This document shows positions 24,699-37,980 of a stretch of DNA of 64,000 bases, piece after piece. The position numbers were made by a program, and so were the translations under genes. Location of the stretch: contig OY759265.1 of assembly GCA_963662155.1 (NCBI GenBank), forward strand, positions 40,821,405 to 40,885,404, read 5' to 3'. Within the stretch, counting starts at the first letter, position 1. Each line of letters begins with the position of its first letter. The notes under the pieces were generated by a model. That model searched no databases. It was not told the origin of the DNA and was given only the letters and a program-made list of their open reading frames with translations. Origin of the DNA: Lamellibrachia columna. Its lineage: Eukaryota; Annelida; Polychaeta; Sabellida; Siboglinidae.

Positions 24699-25100
24699 CT
24701 GTAAAATGATACCGAGTGATAATCAGTGATTGCCGCTACAGAATAGCTAATTCATTCGTCATGACAACAGTATTTAACAAATGGCTCCACGTAGTGGATA
24801 ATTATGAGTGAAAGCCATTTAAATGGTGAACATTGCCAATGCCGAAGATTCAGCCTGTCGTACTGTAGCATCACAAACCATGTCGTACTGAAATGGTTAA
24901 ATAGTACCTAAACCCATTCCCCCACTTATTTCCCAAAATATTCATGTTAACTGGTATTATATTCAAGCACTTTCTCGAAGAACCACATTATATAATTATG
25001 TGCTCATTATAAATCAAATACTCATACTTGAGTATTTAAAACAAATAGTCACTTGTTTCTTTTTAAAAAGAACAAGTGTCCATATGAAGATGCTGGTATA
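24699..25100. other. Non-coding stretch
   Basis: Nothing recognisable; AT-rich with short direct words. Confidence 0.3.
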
Positions 25101-25203
25101 AAGAGAAGGGCAAGACCAAAACAAAGATAGATGGAATGTGTGACGAGAGATCTAGAAAAGGTCAGCGTGGAGAGACAAAAGTGGGAGAGAACTGCAGAAG
25201 AAT
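25101..25203 (+). pseudogene. LINE-like ORF2 C-terminal fragment (RGRPK-RW type)
   Basis: The plus strand reads KRRARPKQR, then a TAG where many LINE proteins have tryptophan, then MECVTRDLEKVSVERQKWER. This matches the general form RGRPKKRW-(M/I)-D/ECV--DL------A-DR-KWR found at the C-terminus of several LINE clades. A weaker relative, RRRGKP-QRWEDISSRIA, can be read at about 26029-26085. Both are isolated decayed fragments. Confidence 0.45.
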
Positions 25204-26160
25204 GAGAGATATGGTACCAAGTCATCAAGGGCTGGAGAGACATGCAAGAAAACGTGCACCCACCCACCCACAAGGGAAAGATGTGTGTACTTGCCAAGAA
25301 TGAATGCAAACGGAGTGGCATATTTCAATGAGAAGCCATGGAAAACAATCCAGACACCAGAGCACTTCCTACTTACAAAAACCTTTGCAAAACCGCTCTG
25401 CAAAAGCCAATAACACTAATAATGGTACAAAAACAGGGTAGACATATGCAAAATCAACTGGCGACAGTCGCACAGTGTCACAAACACTGAACTACAAAGT
25501 TCACACCAGAAAGAAAATGCAAAACATGTGAATAACACCCACCACATGTCAAGTGTCCCCATCATCTGCTGTGAAACTTGGCAGTGGTCCAGAGATTTGA
25601 TACTTGAGCTGGGACAGGCAGCCCTTGGGCTTATCTTGCATCTTGTTTTGATGATAACCAGTAAACAAATAGGTTGAAAAGGGTCATGGATGGGTGTACT
25701 AAAGCAAAACCTGCTACCCATGGCCTAGAAAATAATATCATTGGCACAGGAGCGGCATATGATCGGTGCAGTTAGGAGATCAGCTTCCCATAGAAGAGCG
25801 GGGGAGGGAGTGATGGTATCCAAGCTGCCCATATTAACAGCACTAACTTGTCACTGTGAAACACTTCTTCCACTTCCCAACAAACATATTTTGACATGGC
25901 AGTCAAGAGAAGAAAGCTGTATCTAAAATATGTCATCAATGTTAACTGGGTTTATTAAGAATAACAAGGAGGTAATTTGTAACCTATAATTATACCAACT
26001 GGATTGGAAACAATACTGGCAGGGAAAAGAAGAAGAGGCAAGCCGTGACAAAGATGGGAGGACATTAGCAGTCGAATAGCTACAGAAAGACATTGCTTTC
26101 ACAAAAAGATTTAGACAGTAGCATCCTGACCAGGATATATATGCTGTCTAAGCGAATAAA

Positions 26161-26195
<35 letters not shown>

Positions 26196-27689
26196 AATTG
26201 AAGAAAATAGTAATTCTCAATAACTTTGCCCTAACAAGTTTAACTAGCTTGCAGGCAGTCATTTCTTTATTTAATATTGTCACAACTTTATTCAACACAA
26301 TAACAAAACATAATAATTTCACTACCAGGCAGTACAGGGTAGTACGCGCTGATGTAATAACTGACTTTGAATTAAAACTGGGCTTGTTCTAGATATACAC
26401 ATCTATTTTGATAAAAAAAATTCTAGACAAGTGATGATATATGTATTCCCTAAACTGTAACTTGTTTGCCAAGTGAACAAAACAACCTCAGTCTGCACAA
26501 TACCTGAGAGAACAACACACCCAAGTATAATTAACATTTGTTTAACTCTTTACATAAGAAAAATTGTCTAATTTATAAGACTAATCAAAACTTAGTTGTA
26601 CTTTTGAAATAATTTATTAAAATATTGTAATAAGGTTTATTTTAATTATTCATATTTCCTTTTGGTAATATAATACCCATGCACTCACTTATTCCCTTCA
26701 CTATGTGTGTGAACTCTTTGAAGTGAAATATTGGGAATGGTTGAGAGTAAGAGGCAGAGGAAGACCAAGAACTCTGATTTCTGAGTTAGCTCAGCACACC
26801 AAATCCCTAGTCGTGTAAGTCAACATGTTTTATCAAGTTTACACCAGGCAGTGAGAACTGCAAGGCTACCGTTCAAATCAATGTCATACCAGCGGGAATC
26901 CTTTTCAGCAGCTGTATCAACTGATCAACTTAATTTAATCTACACATAAAGCTAACTGTGTTGGCATTTCTTACATTTGCTAAAATAGATTAGTAGTTCC
27001 AAACCTTGAATAGTAATTGTCGCTATTTTTTAGATCCTAAGTACAGTAACAAAACATCAGACGTTGTCTTGGAGAATATGGACCAAGCCAGATAAATTGC
27101 TTAGCCTTGCCTAAACCAATTTCATACCAAATTTATCCTTTATCCATTACGTACACAATGTGATACCTGCACTTGCGCATAGTCATACATCAGTATTATA
27201 GATTAAACAAGTTGGCAGCATCCTGAGCTATGTAACTACTTGAACTAGACCATAACTGGTTTGTATTGCTTAAGCAAAATTACCTGTAGCAGGAAATTGG
27301 AGGAGCATGATAGCACTGGTGTTCTATTGTGCACCTAATTTATATATTGTGAGCATTTACTTTCGCACTCCGACAATTTGGAGAAGAAAAACTGTCCCAC
27401 TTGTCTCAGTTGACATTTGCTGCCTGGCTCAACAGCAATGCCTCTACATAGTTCTGGAGATCTGTAGATTGCCTCATATTTCAGTGTGATGTGATTATCA
27501 GGTATATATATATAAATATATATATATTTATATATTCTGCTGCTGCGAATTTGTAAACTGAATTTGAATTGAATAAAAATGAATTTAATTTATCCGTGTT
27601 GACAGTAAATTGAATTGAATATGAATTGATCACTGGTTACATGTGTGAATTTGAATTGAATAAAATGAATCGACCCCAGGTCTGTCACT
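25204..27689. other. Non-coding stretch with retroelement traces
   Basis: No gene. It includes the weak LINE-like trace near 26029-26085, another RGRGRPRT-like trace at 26751-26785, a (TA)n run at 26161-26193, a TA-rich patch at 27500-27535, and GAATTTGAATTGAAT-type low-complexity repeats at 27548-27670. Confidence 0.4.
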
Positions 27690-27970
27690 GGTATTCCCCA
27701 AGATACTGATGTCATTAAATATGAATCATCCTATAAGCATCCATGTTACAAATGCAAGGGGACTTCGCCTTTGCAGTGATTTGTCGCTGGCAAGTTTGTC
27801 ACAATTGTATTTTATATCGAATTAGTATATATTAATAAGTACTGTAATGTGCATCACTAATACAGTCCGACCCAGCCATGTCCGCCGGGATGAATCAGAG
27901 GGTGGGGCTGATAATGTGCACATTTTCTCTAACTGAATCGACAGGAAGCAAAAGGCCTTAATTTTAAATA
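27690..27970 (-). repeat. Dispersed repeat, copy 2 (inverted relative to 920-1275)
   Basis: Reverse complement of the first copy with indels; shared blocks are listed there. This copy is about 70 bases shorter. The 85-codon minus-strand frame through it (27822-28079) is probably incidental, although its SDSSRR...TVLVMHIT segment parallels TDSSRR...TVLVIHIT in copy 1. Confidence 0.6.
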
Positions 27971-29004
27971 TTGCATCTACGACGAAATAAGACTGTTCCC
28001 GACAAATTTGAACATTCTTCGACACAAAATAACACGTCCATGATGATCGTAGATGCGTTGTGAAGTGCCACACATGCACATTACAGGATGATACATCGGC
28101 GACAGTGTAGTTGAATGATCAAGTCACTGTAGTGTAGTGTGCGACTGGCTGGCTCTGCTGGAAAAACTATTTACTTTTAATTTTTTTAGATGCAAGAAAC
28201 ATGGTACCTGTTTCTGGATGTAATGGACCAACAAATAATTGGTGGAATGGACAAAAAAGAATGGCCACTATTAATAAATAGGTTCAAATTGATTGCTACA
28301 ATTTAAACTAAACTATATTTATAAAGTTGTAATAAACAAAATAAAGTATTCCGGGAAAGACAGTCATCAATGTTGCTAGTAGCATTCCGACTGATCAGAC
28401 GACAGCTTCATTTAAATAGCTGTGTAATAGGCTATCACATTAATTGATGTTGTTGACCTATCAAAGTTTTTTTTTAAATCGATCACAGGATGTGTATATT
28501 TTTTATATACAGCATTACTATTAGCTTTCTAAGAAAAGCTAACACTTGACTTTCTATTCCTTCAATGTGACAACAACCTAAGTGGACCCGTTCCACTGGC
28601 AACACACTAGCTATACACGACATCGTTTTTATACTTCATTGATAAAAACTCAAACACGCCCTATCAACATGCCAATAGACACAGGCCACAACCCTGATCC
28701 TTCCACATCATGTCTTTAAATCAAGACAACAAATAAACGTTGTCAGAACGCACGTTAGTTACGAAATCTCACATTTTATCCGAAAACCAAATGTTTCGGG
28801 TGTACTAGATGAGGATTTGTGCTGGTTGAACCCAGAATTTGTGTGCGAATGTGACGCCAAGTTGGCTAGAGCGGACTCGCGAGTGATTGACCAACAACAT
28901 CGACAACAGAGTACGTGATCCGATCAGAACGGTTCATACACGTTTGTCAACATTGTTCAAGTGTCCACTTCTAGTTCTACCAACGTGGTGTCAGTCTGTC
29001 GACC
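27971..29004. other. Unassigned; CpG-richer toward the 3' end
   Basis: No exon seen. From about 28860 CpG dinucleotides become frequent (for example GAGCGGACTCGCGAGTG), as in a promoter or 5' untranslated region, just before the candidate first exon at 29005. Confidence 0.3.
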
Positions 29005-29078
29005 ATGCAGTTTAGCGATCGTACTTTAGTAATTCCGGGTGTGATTGGATCCGCGTTGTTGTTGTTGTCGGCCAATAG
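29005..29078 (+). CDS. Candidate signal-peptide exon
   Basis: An ATG in fair context (GACCATGC) opens a 24-codon reading that looks like a signal peptide or N-terminal anchor: polar start MQFSDRT, then the hydrophobic run LVIPGVIGSALLLLSAN. It is followed by a possible donor (AATAG|GTACAC) at 29079, leaving phase 2. CpG density upstream is raised. A short hydrophobic frame can arise by chance, and no downstream partner exon was found. It is not an obvious first exon for the Ig receptor, which is on the other strand. Confidence 0.3.
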
Positions 29079-32000
29079 GTACACTCACACACATACACAC
29101 ACACGCACTTGCGGCCATTTTGCCCAACTTACAAACATGCCTCGCGAATAACATCAACAACACACTCTACAAGTTGATCCTATGTCTGCTGCGAAAAACA
29201 ATGCCTTACCTGTCGTTAAAACACTTAAAAGTACTGTTGTAATCCACACAACACGGTTAGAAGGATCGGACGCCATAAATAAACACACATGAGGACGAGT
29301 TTCATAAAAAACAGCCCATGTAGTGATCTGAGTATGAATACATTCAATGAACCCTACTACAGCTTCTAATCTCTTTAGTCTTACGCCAGGTTTTGCTCAT
29401 TACAAACACGCACTTTCAGGCCTGCAATTAAGCGCAGTTACGTGGAATATGCAAATATAGACATGCTGTTATCAATTAAGGCATTAACTGAACATGGATA
29501 GTTTATTTTAGTGCATAAAAACGTTAGGATTTGGAGCATTCCTGTACAGAAGAAATCGAGTAGTGCGAGCAGTGGCGGAGGGGGTGCGTTCAATAAATAT
29601 AAGACCTATTCGGATAGGCATTCTCGGGTTATTTCCCGCGTAAACGTGACAACGGAAGACGTCAACTCGCAGTTATTGCAATTATAACAAAACCATTTTA
29701 CTACAAAAAGGTTATGCTTTAACGCGTGATGTTGTTTTACATTTGGAGCACATCATTTCACACTGTATATCATCGATACTACGCTGGCATTACATTTGTG
29801 ACGACTACTTTGTGTAAACCTTGTCATAGCCTATATGAACTTGACCTTATGAGGCCAATTCTTATATAGATCAATGCAATTTTCCGAAATTTTTAAAGAA
29901 TTCACAATTCTTTGATGAAAGACAAAAGTTGTCATTAAAACTGAAACATCACTACAGGGCTGGAAAACCATAAATGATTAGAAGTATAATTCCGGTTGCG
30001 TTTGGGATGTGGCCTTAATTGGCTGCACTTTAAACCCTTATGCACTTATAATTGCAACGTGACAACATTTTATATTTAAACAAACACTAATGATACAATT
30101 AAACAAGTCTTGAATTTTCAGTTTTTATTTTTAACATACCGAGTCTCCATGCACATAAGGCCCTACATATTTCGCGTGACTGTCCCGCGTATTTGATACC
30201 TTTGATCGCTCAGCGGTCCACGAGAGTCATTAATTATATAATTGCCCCGGATACTGGGCAATGCTGTTTTATGTACACATTTCGGTCGATGGCTAGCCCA
30301 GAACATCAGTGATAGTTACAAAACCTGACGCAGCATTCGTTTATTTTATTTTCAAAACACTGAGAACATGAACGCAATTCAGTCGTCACACGTGGACACG
30401 ATTCTGAGAATTATAATTACTTATGTAGGCCCTATACATTAAATCTGGTTTAGAGAGCATTAATTGTTGTTAGCAGTTATTATCATACGTAAACCTCTCA
30501 GTGGAGTGCAGCTGGACGGCACTCTTGAACTCAGAGGTCAAAGACTTCACGTAGCACGTAGGACGTACTAGGCTACATGACGAAATGCGCTAAAACGAAT
30601 GTTGAGATCCGCATTAAGTTGCATTTCGCTATATATTTTATGTTGATAATAAACATTCACGAGTTGGTGATCGCCAACTCTTCTAGCTAACTTTCAAGTT
30701 TTCACGGTTCACATCCCAATTATAGGGCGTACATTATATCCATGGCCTCCTAAGTTTTGTAGGTCGTGCAGTTGAAGAGTAGTCGTCAGTTTGCTGAGCA
30801 TTTCTGTCGTGCAAACGACAAAATGCAGTAACTGCAGAATTGATGAAAACTGGTTTACCGAACCATCGACGTGTGCCGTATCTGCTCTATTCTCTTTCAA
30901 CGTTTGATGGTTCTAGTGCATCATATTTCCGAATTGAAGCAGTTTTAAATATGCAGTAACTGCATGCAACACGTAGGCAGGGCCAAACATTTTTATTTTC
31001 TCATTTTGACTTTTTTGTAGGTGGGCCTTCTGCGTTTTGCCTTTGCGTGGCAGATTTGGTCATGGACAATCGCCAATGTAACGTGTGATAGGTACAAGAG
31101 ATTTACCAATCTGCTGAACTCGACATGACATAAATCACTTAGCTTAATTAACGTCGGCTTTAACAACATAGACCAAACATTTCGGTTCCAGAAACGATGT
31201 GAACTATTGTTTGAATTATTACTGTCTTCTGATGGTTGTTGCGCTATTTGCTGCGCACAGTTGTCAAGGCGTTGACTTCTGGGTTCACTGGTCTTTTCAA
31301 CTGCGTGGGTCTACATGCAATTACGCGTATTAAAAATTACACACCGTGCAAGTGTAGCTATCCTGTACAACTAAACATACAGAGGGCTTGGATCAAAGTT
31401 ATGTTTATTTCGGCTAAATAAGTTTTTGTCTTCGCTGTGTGTAATGAAAGTATACTAAGTGAAAGTGCATGATTGTATCAGTTCATCTGTAAATGTTATG
31501 CATATTTTGTTTGCTGATTGATAAGGGGAAGATCTATTTTAACATATTTTCAGTGGTTGATCAAATATTATAGGTGCTCCAAAAAGTAGTCCTTCAACAT
31601 CCAAATACATCGAACGTCGAAGCTAGCTGAGTAGGCCTGGGTAATAAGTGGGTATGAACACCGCAACAGAACGACGTAACTACCTGTTTTAGTGATGGTT
31701 TGTGGATGCTCCAGGGAATATTGGTATTACCACACAAACACAAGTTGTACAACTGCAGACATTACGTGGACGTTGTAATGTTTTATCAACTACACTTCGT
31801 TTCACTAACATACAGTCTATGCAAGATTGGAAGTTTGACGCGAGCGTGCGTGCGTGCATTCGTGAGTGCGTGCGTGCGTGCGTTCAACATTATTTTAATG
31901 ATAGTAATATATTTTACAACGAATACAACATTTTGTGGAACTGCTTACTTATAGAAACATGTATGAATTAATGGATTGAATTTTATTTTAATATGGAATA

Positions 32001-32429
32001 CTTTTGGATTAATTCAACATATTATATTGTGTTATATTTAACACATTTAAAACATACTTGCCATTCGAAGCAGACCACTCCGATGTCACGTGGACACAGA
32101 AGCCATTATCGAGATTCCAACTATTATTCATCTATGTGTAATTAAAACCTACCTTCCTAATATACATATTTGTCAATTGTGTTTTTAAGCATATTCACCA
32201 TATCACATTATGATTAGGATTGTATGGCAACTTTTTTAAACGAAATAAGTTCAACAGCTTATCTGGGACTCAAATTAACCATGCAGTTAGTTTTAACTAG
32301 AACATATTTTGTAATGGATACATCACAGGATGTCGCCCATGGAACGGCTTACAACGAATTGCTCATTATTTGTAGCTATTTGGTTTAAATGCACAGGTAT
32401 CTGCAAATCCACTAGTTACGAAAGTCGCT
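29079..32429. other. Non-coding stretch
   Basis: A short CA-rich run follows at 29083-29105. Around 29560-29660 there is another CpG-richer patch without a supported exon. A GCGT-type microsatellite lies at 31845-31885. Nothing else is recognised. Confidence 0.35.
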
Positions 32430-32860
32430 TATTACAATGTGGTTTGACAACATTAGAGACCAGGAGACGAAGAGGAGACCAAATAGAAGTATTTAAAATA
32501 GTGAACGGTTATGAGGATGTTGATAGGAATATGTTCTTCAAACTTAAAGAAGGCAGTAGAACTAAAGGACACAAAGCAGCATTAGTTAAGGAGCAGTGTA
32601 GGTTGGACATGAGAAAGTACTCTTTCTCACAGAGGGTGATAAATGAATGGAACAAACTGCCAAATGATTATGTTACTGCTAGTAGTGTGAATATGTTTAA
32701 AAATAGAATTGACAGATATTTGATAAGGGTGGGCTACACATAGATGAGAAAAATGTTGGACTCTCGATAAGCCAATGGCTTCCTTGTCCACTTGCCACCT
32801 GGAACTTGTTGTTTGGGATGGCAATCTTGTTAAATCTTGTTAAAAATTAAAAAAACTACG
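32430..32860 (+). pseudogene. CR1-like LINE, 5'-truncated 3' end (plus orientation)
   Basis: The frame encodes the C-terminus of the same LINE family that is nearly full length at 42055-46690: LETRRRRGDQIEVFKIVNGY, DVDRNMFFKL, RKYSFSQRVINEWNKLPNDY and NMFKNRIDRYLIR, closing with a stop at 32743. The untranslated tail (CTCTCGATAAGCCAATGGCT) follows and ends in two copies of AATCTTGTTAA at about 32822-32843, the terminal repeat of this family. The family portion is open without stops, so the insertion is fairly recent. Confidence 0.85.
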
Positions 32861-33309
32861 TGGAAAATCAATGTGTCGTATCCTGACTAGTGTATTATAA
32901 TTATTATGGTTCCTGTGTAGGGCCTAACGATTTTAACTAAACGATACATGGCTCAGGAAATGTTAATGACAGTTTTTGTCACAACAATGTTGTATGTATT
33001 TGTTTTGTTTTTAAACTGTCCTTGGTTTGCTATAAAATGTGTATAAAGCTCGCTCCTCGATTGATTTAACCCATCGCGTATAATTAGGTTCGTTCACATT
33101 TGTAGTGTGTTGATGTAGTAATAGGTAATATCCGCAGTTGGTCTAAATAAAAGAACTTACTTTTGCTAAAATCACTGAAAGAATTCACTTTGGTCGTTAA
33201 ATTGGGCAACTTTCGAAAGAATGAATACGTTATGTGTCAGTATAATTTATGAACCGGGCAATTTTTGCCCCTTTTTCGTTGAATTTTGACCGGCAACGTT
33301 GAAAAATAA
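32861..33309. other. Non-coding stretch
   Basis: Nothing recognised. Confidence 0.3.
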
Positions 33310-34240
33310 TGTAGAGTAGAGTGGGGCAATACGCCTAGTTTTTTTTGGAAATCGACTCATGGGAAAACCTTTTAGATATATCTCTGATATATTTGATGTA
33401 TCACCTAGTTTATTATCTTACCTGAAAATATTGTGTTGACATTTTCGATGTTCAATATCACAGAAAAAAGTTTTCGCCATTTTAGTAGAGGTCCTAAAAA
33501 TGGGCGTTTTGCCCCGGGGTGGGGCAAAACGCCCGCCCCTGGGCGTTATGCATTAATCAGCCTCATTTAATTATTAGTTTACTTATTTCGCATTACCAAA
33601 GTGATGGTATTATTGGTACATTTCAGTATAGCGAAACCTTGCTGCACATCATAGTTATATTTCTTGTTATAATTTTATTAAGAACCGTGACTGAAATTGT
33701 TAATTAATTAAGTCCTTTTCTCTGAAATTCAACAAGTGCGTTATATTGTATATGTTTATTATAAACTGTCATACGCAGGTGGAACTTATCAACTCGTCTA
33801 CTCACTTTCAGACTCATCTGACAGATAATAGTACATCCCACACTGTGCGTTTTGCCCCCACTAATGTTGGCCTTTTTGCCCCACACGTTCGATATTAAAA
33901 TTTCACCATCTGTATATTACTGGCTTTTATAACTCGCATCCACAACATTAAGGATTACATATTTGTCTACTGCATACACTCAACGCGTTGTCTCAGTTTC
34001 TTATGGTTACTGCCCACAAAACAACTTTTAGGGTGACCATTTTTATAATTTATAGAATCAAAAGTTTGACGTAAAAAAAAATATTGCGTGAATTTCGTTT
34101 TCTGCCACCGTATTCTAATCAAATGTGAAGAACTGTATGTGGCTTCATTTGGCGATCTCGAAATTCTTATTTTCGCGCTGTTAATTAGAGGATGGGCTTT
34201 ATGCCCCAAAACTTGCGTTATGCCCCATGCTACTATAATG
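33310..34240. mobile_element. GGGGCAA-palindrome element
   Basis: The segment starts near GAGTGGGGCAATACGCC (about 33318) and ends near GCGTTATGCCCCATGC (about 34215-34231), an imperfect inverted repeat. Internally, GGGGCAAAACGCCC-like words recur in both orientations: a perfect palindrome at 33502-33534, GCGTTTTGCCCCC near 33847, TTTTTGCCCCACACG near 33872, and ATGCCCC at 34201 and 34222. Repeats of this type are common in marine invertebrate genomes; the transposon class is not established here. No coding frame. Confidence 0.5.
33502..33534. repeat. Perfect 14-bp GC-rich inverted repeat
   Basis: GGGCGTTTTGCCCC (33502-33515) and GGGGCAAAACGCCC (33521-33534) are exact complements around a five-base spacer GGGGT. 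A second partial copy of the right arm (GGGCGTTATG) follows at 33541. It could form a strong hairpin. Confidence 0.9.
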
Positions 34241-35430
34241 ATTCGTCCGATGATTTTATCAAAACTAAACAACAAACTTGTACAAACGAGCCAGCGTGTC
34301 ATAGTCCATACTATAGGTAGTTTCGATGTTTCGCAAAATTTGTCTGAAAAGAGACGGAAAAAAAATTATCTAATAAAATTAGAATATCTATTTATGCAAA
34401 TATTTATAAATATGTTGCACTATTGTTGTTGTCGTTTGATCTGGCTTATCTACATTATTGCGTACAGGCCTGCTCTAGTAGGCGTAATAACGAATTATGT
34501 GACATATTAAAATGGTTCAGAATTAACTTCGGAGTCAGATGAAATACAAACCAGGTTTATCACCGTGTTTGTATTGGGTGCCAGTTCTACGAATCCAGCT
34601 ACAGTGAATTAATTAATGCCGCAAAGGCAAGTACATATCTGTTACATAAAATAATTGTATTCGTAGCCGATCACGCGTTCGTATTTGCATTGTGAAAGTT
34701 ATGAGCGAAAACTGTAACACCATGGAAAATACTATTACGCAATGGTAACTTTATAAAAGGCAGAGGTAACGAAATATTAAGATTGAACATTTTCAATCTC
34801 ACCGTTGTCGTTATGTTTTTAAGAACTGATATTTGGAGTATAGCCTAAACATATTTATAAGTTGACATGTCAGGTTTGGAATATACTGTTATCATCATAA
34901 TGATAATGGGGAATTCCAACAATCGCGTAGGCCTATTTTCAGAGAGTAAACAAATCGCGTGTAAATAAACTCAATCTTTAGTTACCATGCATGATTAGGC
35001 CTATTTACAACTTCGTTCTTAATTTTAAAACTTATCACCTATTGTGCGATCTTTTGCCGCAAATTTAACTGAGTGAGTTATATAAATATTATTGAAAGAC
35101 AAGATTAAAATTAATACTAAATTATTTAAGATGTTCATTAACCTTGTGATCAGTAGGCCTCTACCGTTAACGTCGTGTCGAACGTCGTAGATGGAAGAAT
35201 CGACAGCAGCAGAAATAGCAACGTAAAGCAGGAAAATAGATAGATAAAACCCGCACGCTTACAGCGGGAGAGATAGGCGGAGTAATGCACCATGCACCTG
35301 ACAACGAGTGTTGGGAATTGGTAGAATGTTCATCATGATCGATCATCGGTTTATCTAACCGATTGGTGATCGATCAATGATCGATCATAAAAGTTAATAA
35401 ATATATTTGATAAATATCACTGTTTCTATT
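34241..35430. other. Non-coding stretch
   Basis: No gene or repeat recognised. Near 35335-35390 the word GATCGATCAT and near-complements recur (ATGATCGATCATCGG, GATCGATCAATGATCGATCA), giving a small palindromic cluster. Confidence 0.35.
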
Positions 35431-36569
<1,139 letters not shown>

Positions 36570-36735
36570 CTCAAACAGGACACAATCAAAAGATATTCAC
36601 AAGATTGAACAAGATTGTCATCCAAGGCAAGACATCCAAATGACAAGTGTACAAGGAAGCCATTGGGTTATCGAGAGTCCAAAACATTTTCATTTATGTG
36701 TAACCCGCCCTTCTGAGATGTTTGTTAATTTTGTT
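36570..36735 (-). pseudogene. CR1-like LINE 3' untranslated fragment
   Basis: The plus strand reads CACAAGATTGAACAAGATTG and then CCAAATGACAAGTGTACAAG, GAAGCCATTGGGTTATCGAG and GTGTAACCCGCCC, the complement of the LINE 3' end seen at 32720-32845 and 42060-42170. The doubled AATCTTGT end repeat is present. Only about 150 bases of the family remain. Confidence 0.75.
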
Positions 36736-36768
36736 TGACCCTGCTAGCATTTACAGTACTGGTTATAA

Positions 36769-36772
36769 ACCA

Positions 36773-36816
<44 letters not shown>

Positions 36817-36837
36817 TTCTACCCCCCCCCCCCCCCT
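36769..36837. repeat. (ACGC)n microsatellite and poly-C run
   Basis: About eleven ACGC units are followed within ten bases by a C run of about 15, then ACTACTACT repeats to 36875. Confidence 0.95.
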
Positions 36838-37059
36838 TCCGGTCCAGTCAGACTACTACACTACTACTACTACTAGGGTGGCGCCACCAGGTGGACAGGG
36901 AACCAAACAAGTGGCGCCACTACGCGGAATCATTTACATTGCGCGTATACATGCCAATCCAATTTCACGTTTTAAGGGTTTGTTTTGTGTGGCCAACTCA
37001 ACGTGTTTGGGGAATCAAGTCACACTGAATGGGTATTTTGAAATCTATGAAGTCTTTGA

Positions 37060-37185
37060 CATTTATGAAACATTAATCTATGAATAAAAGATGTTAGTGA
37101 ATTAATGTATATCACATATCATGGAGCAATGCATATTTTACGCATTAAAAGGTATTGTGTTTGGTTTTACTCAATCAACTTGAAA
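37060..37185 (+). repeat. Direct repeat, left copy (partner 40190-40285)
   Basis: Shared blocks in order: ATTAATCTATGAATAAA, AATG(C/T)ATATTTTA, GCATTAAAA-GTAT and TTTGGTTTTACTCAATCA. The right copy is shorter by about 30 bases. The pair brackets about 3 kb that also contains GGGGCAA-type ends. Confidence 0.75.
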
Positions 37186-37237
37186 ATAGTATAATTTTGC
37201 ATTGCGTCGGAATGTGACTGCTGTCCACCCACTACCA

Positions 37238-37300
37238 CAAATTAGGGTAACTAGAGGCAAGACGGTCCTCTGTCTGTGGCAACACGGTCTTTAACCCCCT
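37238..37300. repeat. GGCAAGACGG-type repeat end, left
   Basis: AGGGTAACTAGAGGCAAGAC followed by GGTCCTCTGTCTGTGGCAAC resembles the reverse complement of 40083-40135 (AGGGTAGCCTGGGGCAACAC then GGCCCCTGGAGGTAAGACGG). Related words occur at 38190-38265. These may be the two ends and an internal part of one element of about 2.9 kb. Confidence 0.45.
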
Positions 37301-37350
37301 ACTCCGTGGTTTTCGCTTATATGAGTGAACGACTGCCTGAAATTAAAATG

Positions 37351-37980
37351 TATCTAATTATAATCGAGCTAGCGTATGTTTGTATGTTTGTTCACGTTTT
37401 CCTCCTAGACGGCTTGCACATCGGACGCCGAACCTTCAGGGATTAACCTACGACCGCACGAATGAAACGTAACGCCTTTATTTTTTCGAAATATCCTGTA
37501 TATCAACGGTTCTTAGTGGCTTTTATGGTATTAATCAAATGTTCGCTACGTAAAACTTTAATTTCCAACAATCGCAGAAACCACGCGCGCGCGCGGCGAA
37601 TACTTCCGTACGTAATCCGTTTGAGAGTACGTAGCGCCATCTGGGCGGTTTATATTAATTATAGTAGACAGCACGCACCCACGTCTGCGACCTAGGGCCA
37701 ATACACAATAAAAAATGTATTCTACTATAAAAAGATATTTTACTATTCTACAACCAACACAAGTATCCATGGGTCTAAATTGACGAGACCTTCAACATTT
37801 CGAACACGCAACGAGCATTGCATCACGTGTGATGCGGTTGTTTCTGGTAATACGTTTGATGTTCCCTTAAACAATCTCGAGCGTACTGATGGTATATTGG
37901 CCTGAAGCATTTGTTAAACATTGCTATCATGACTGTCACGTATGAACTACCGTGGACGGGCATTTTTGGTAATATATACA
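37351..37980 (+). repeat. Third copy of the central module of the hAT-like elements, without hAT ends
   Basis: Matches the centres of copies A (about 11636-12235) and B (about 56950-57590): TCACGTTTTCCTCCTAGACG, CTTCAGGGATTAACCTACGA, AACGCCTTTATTTTTTCGAA, ACAACCAACACAAGTATCCA and GCATCACGTG followed by GATGCGGTTGTTTCTGGTAA. It starts and stops without the CAGGGGTG terminal repeats, so the module is either an independent repeat carried inside the hAT-like element or the relic of a longer ancestor. Confidence 0.75.

Noticed and set aside
35335..35392. GATCGATCAT palindrome cluster as a regulatory site
   Set aside because: Short low-complexity palindromes without conserved spacing; no support beyond composition.
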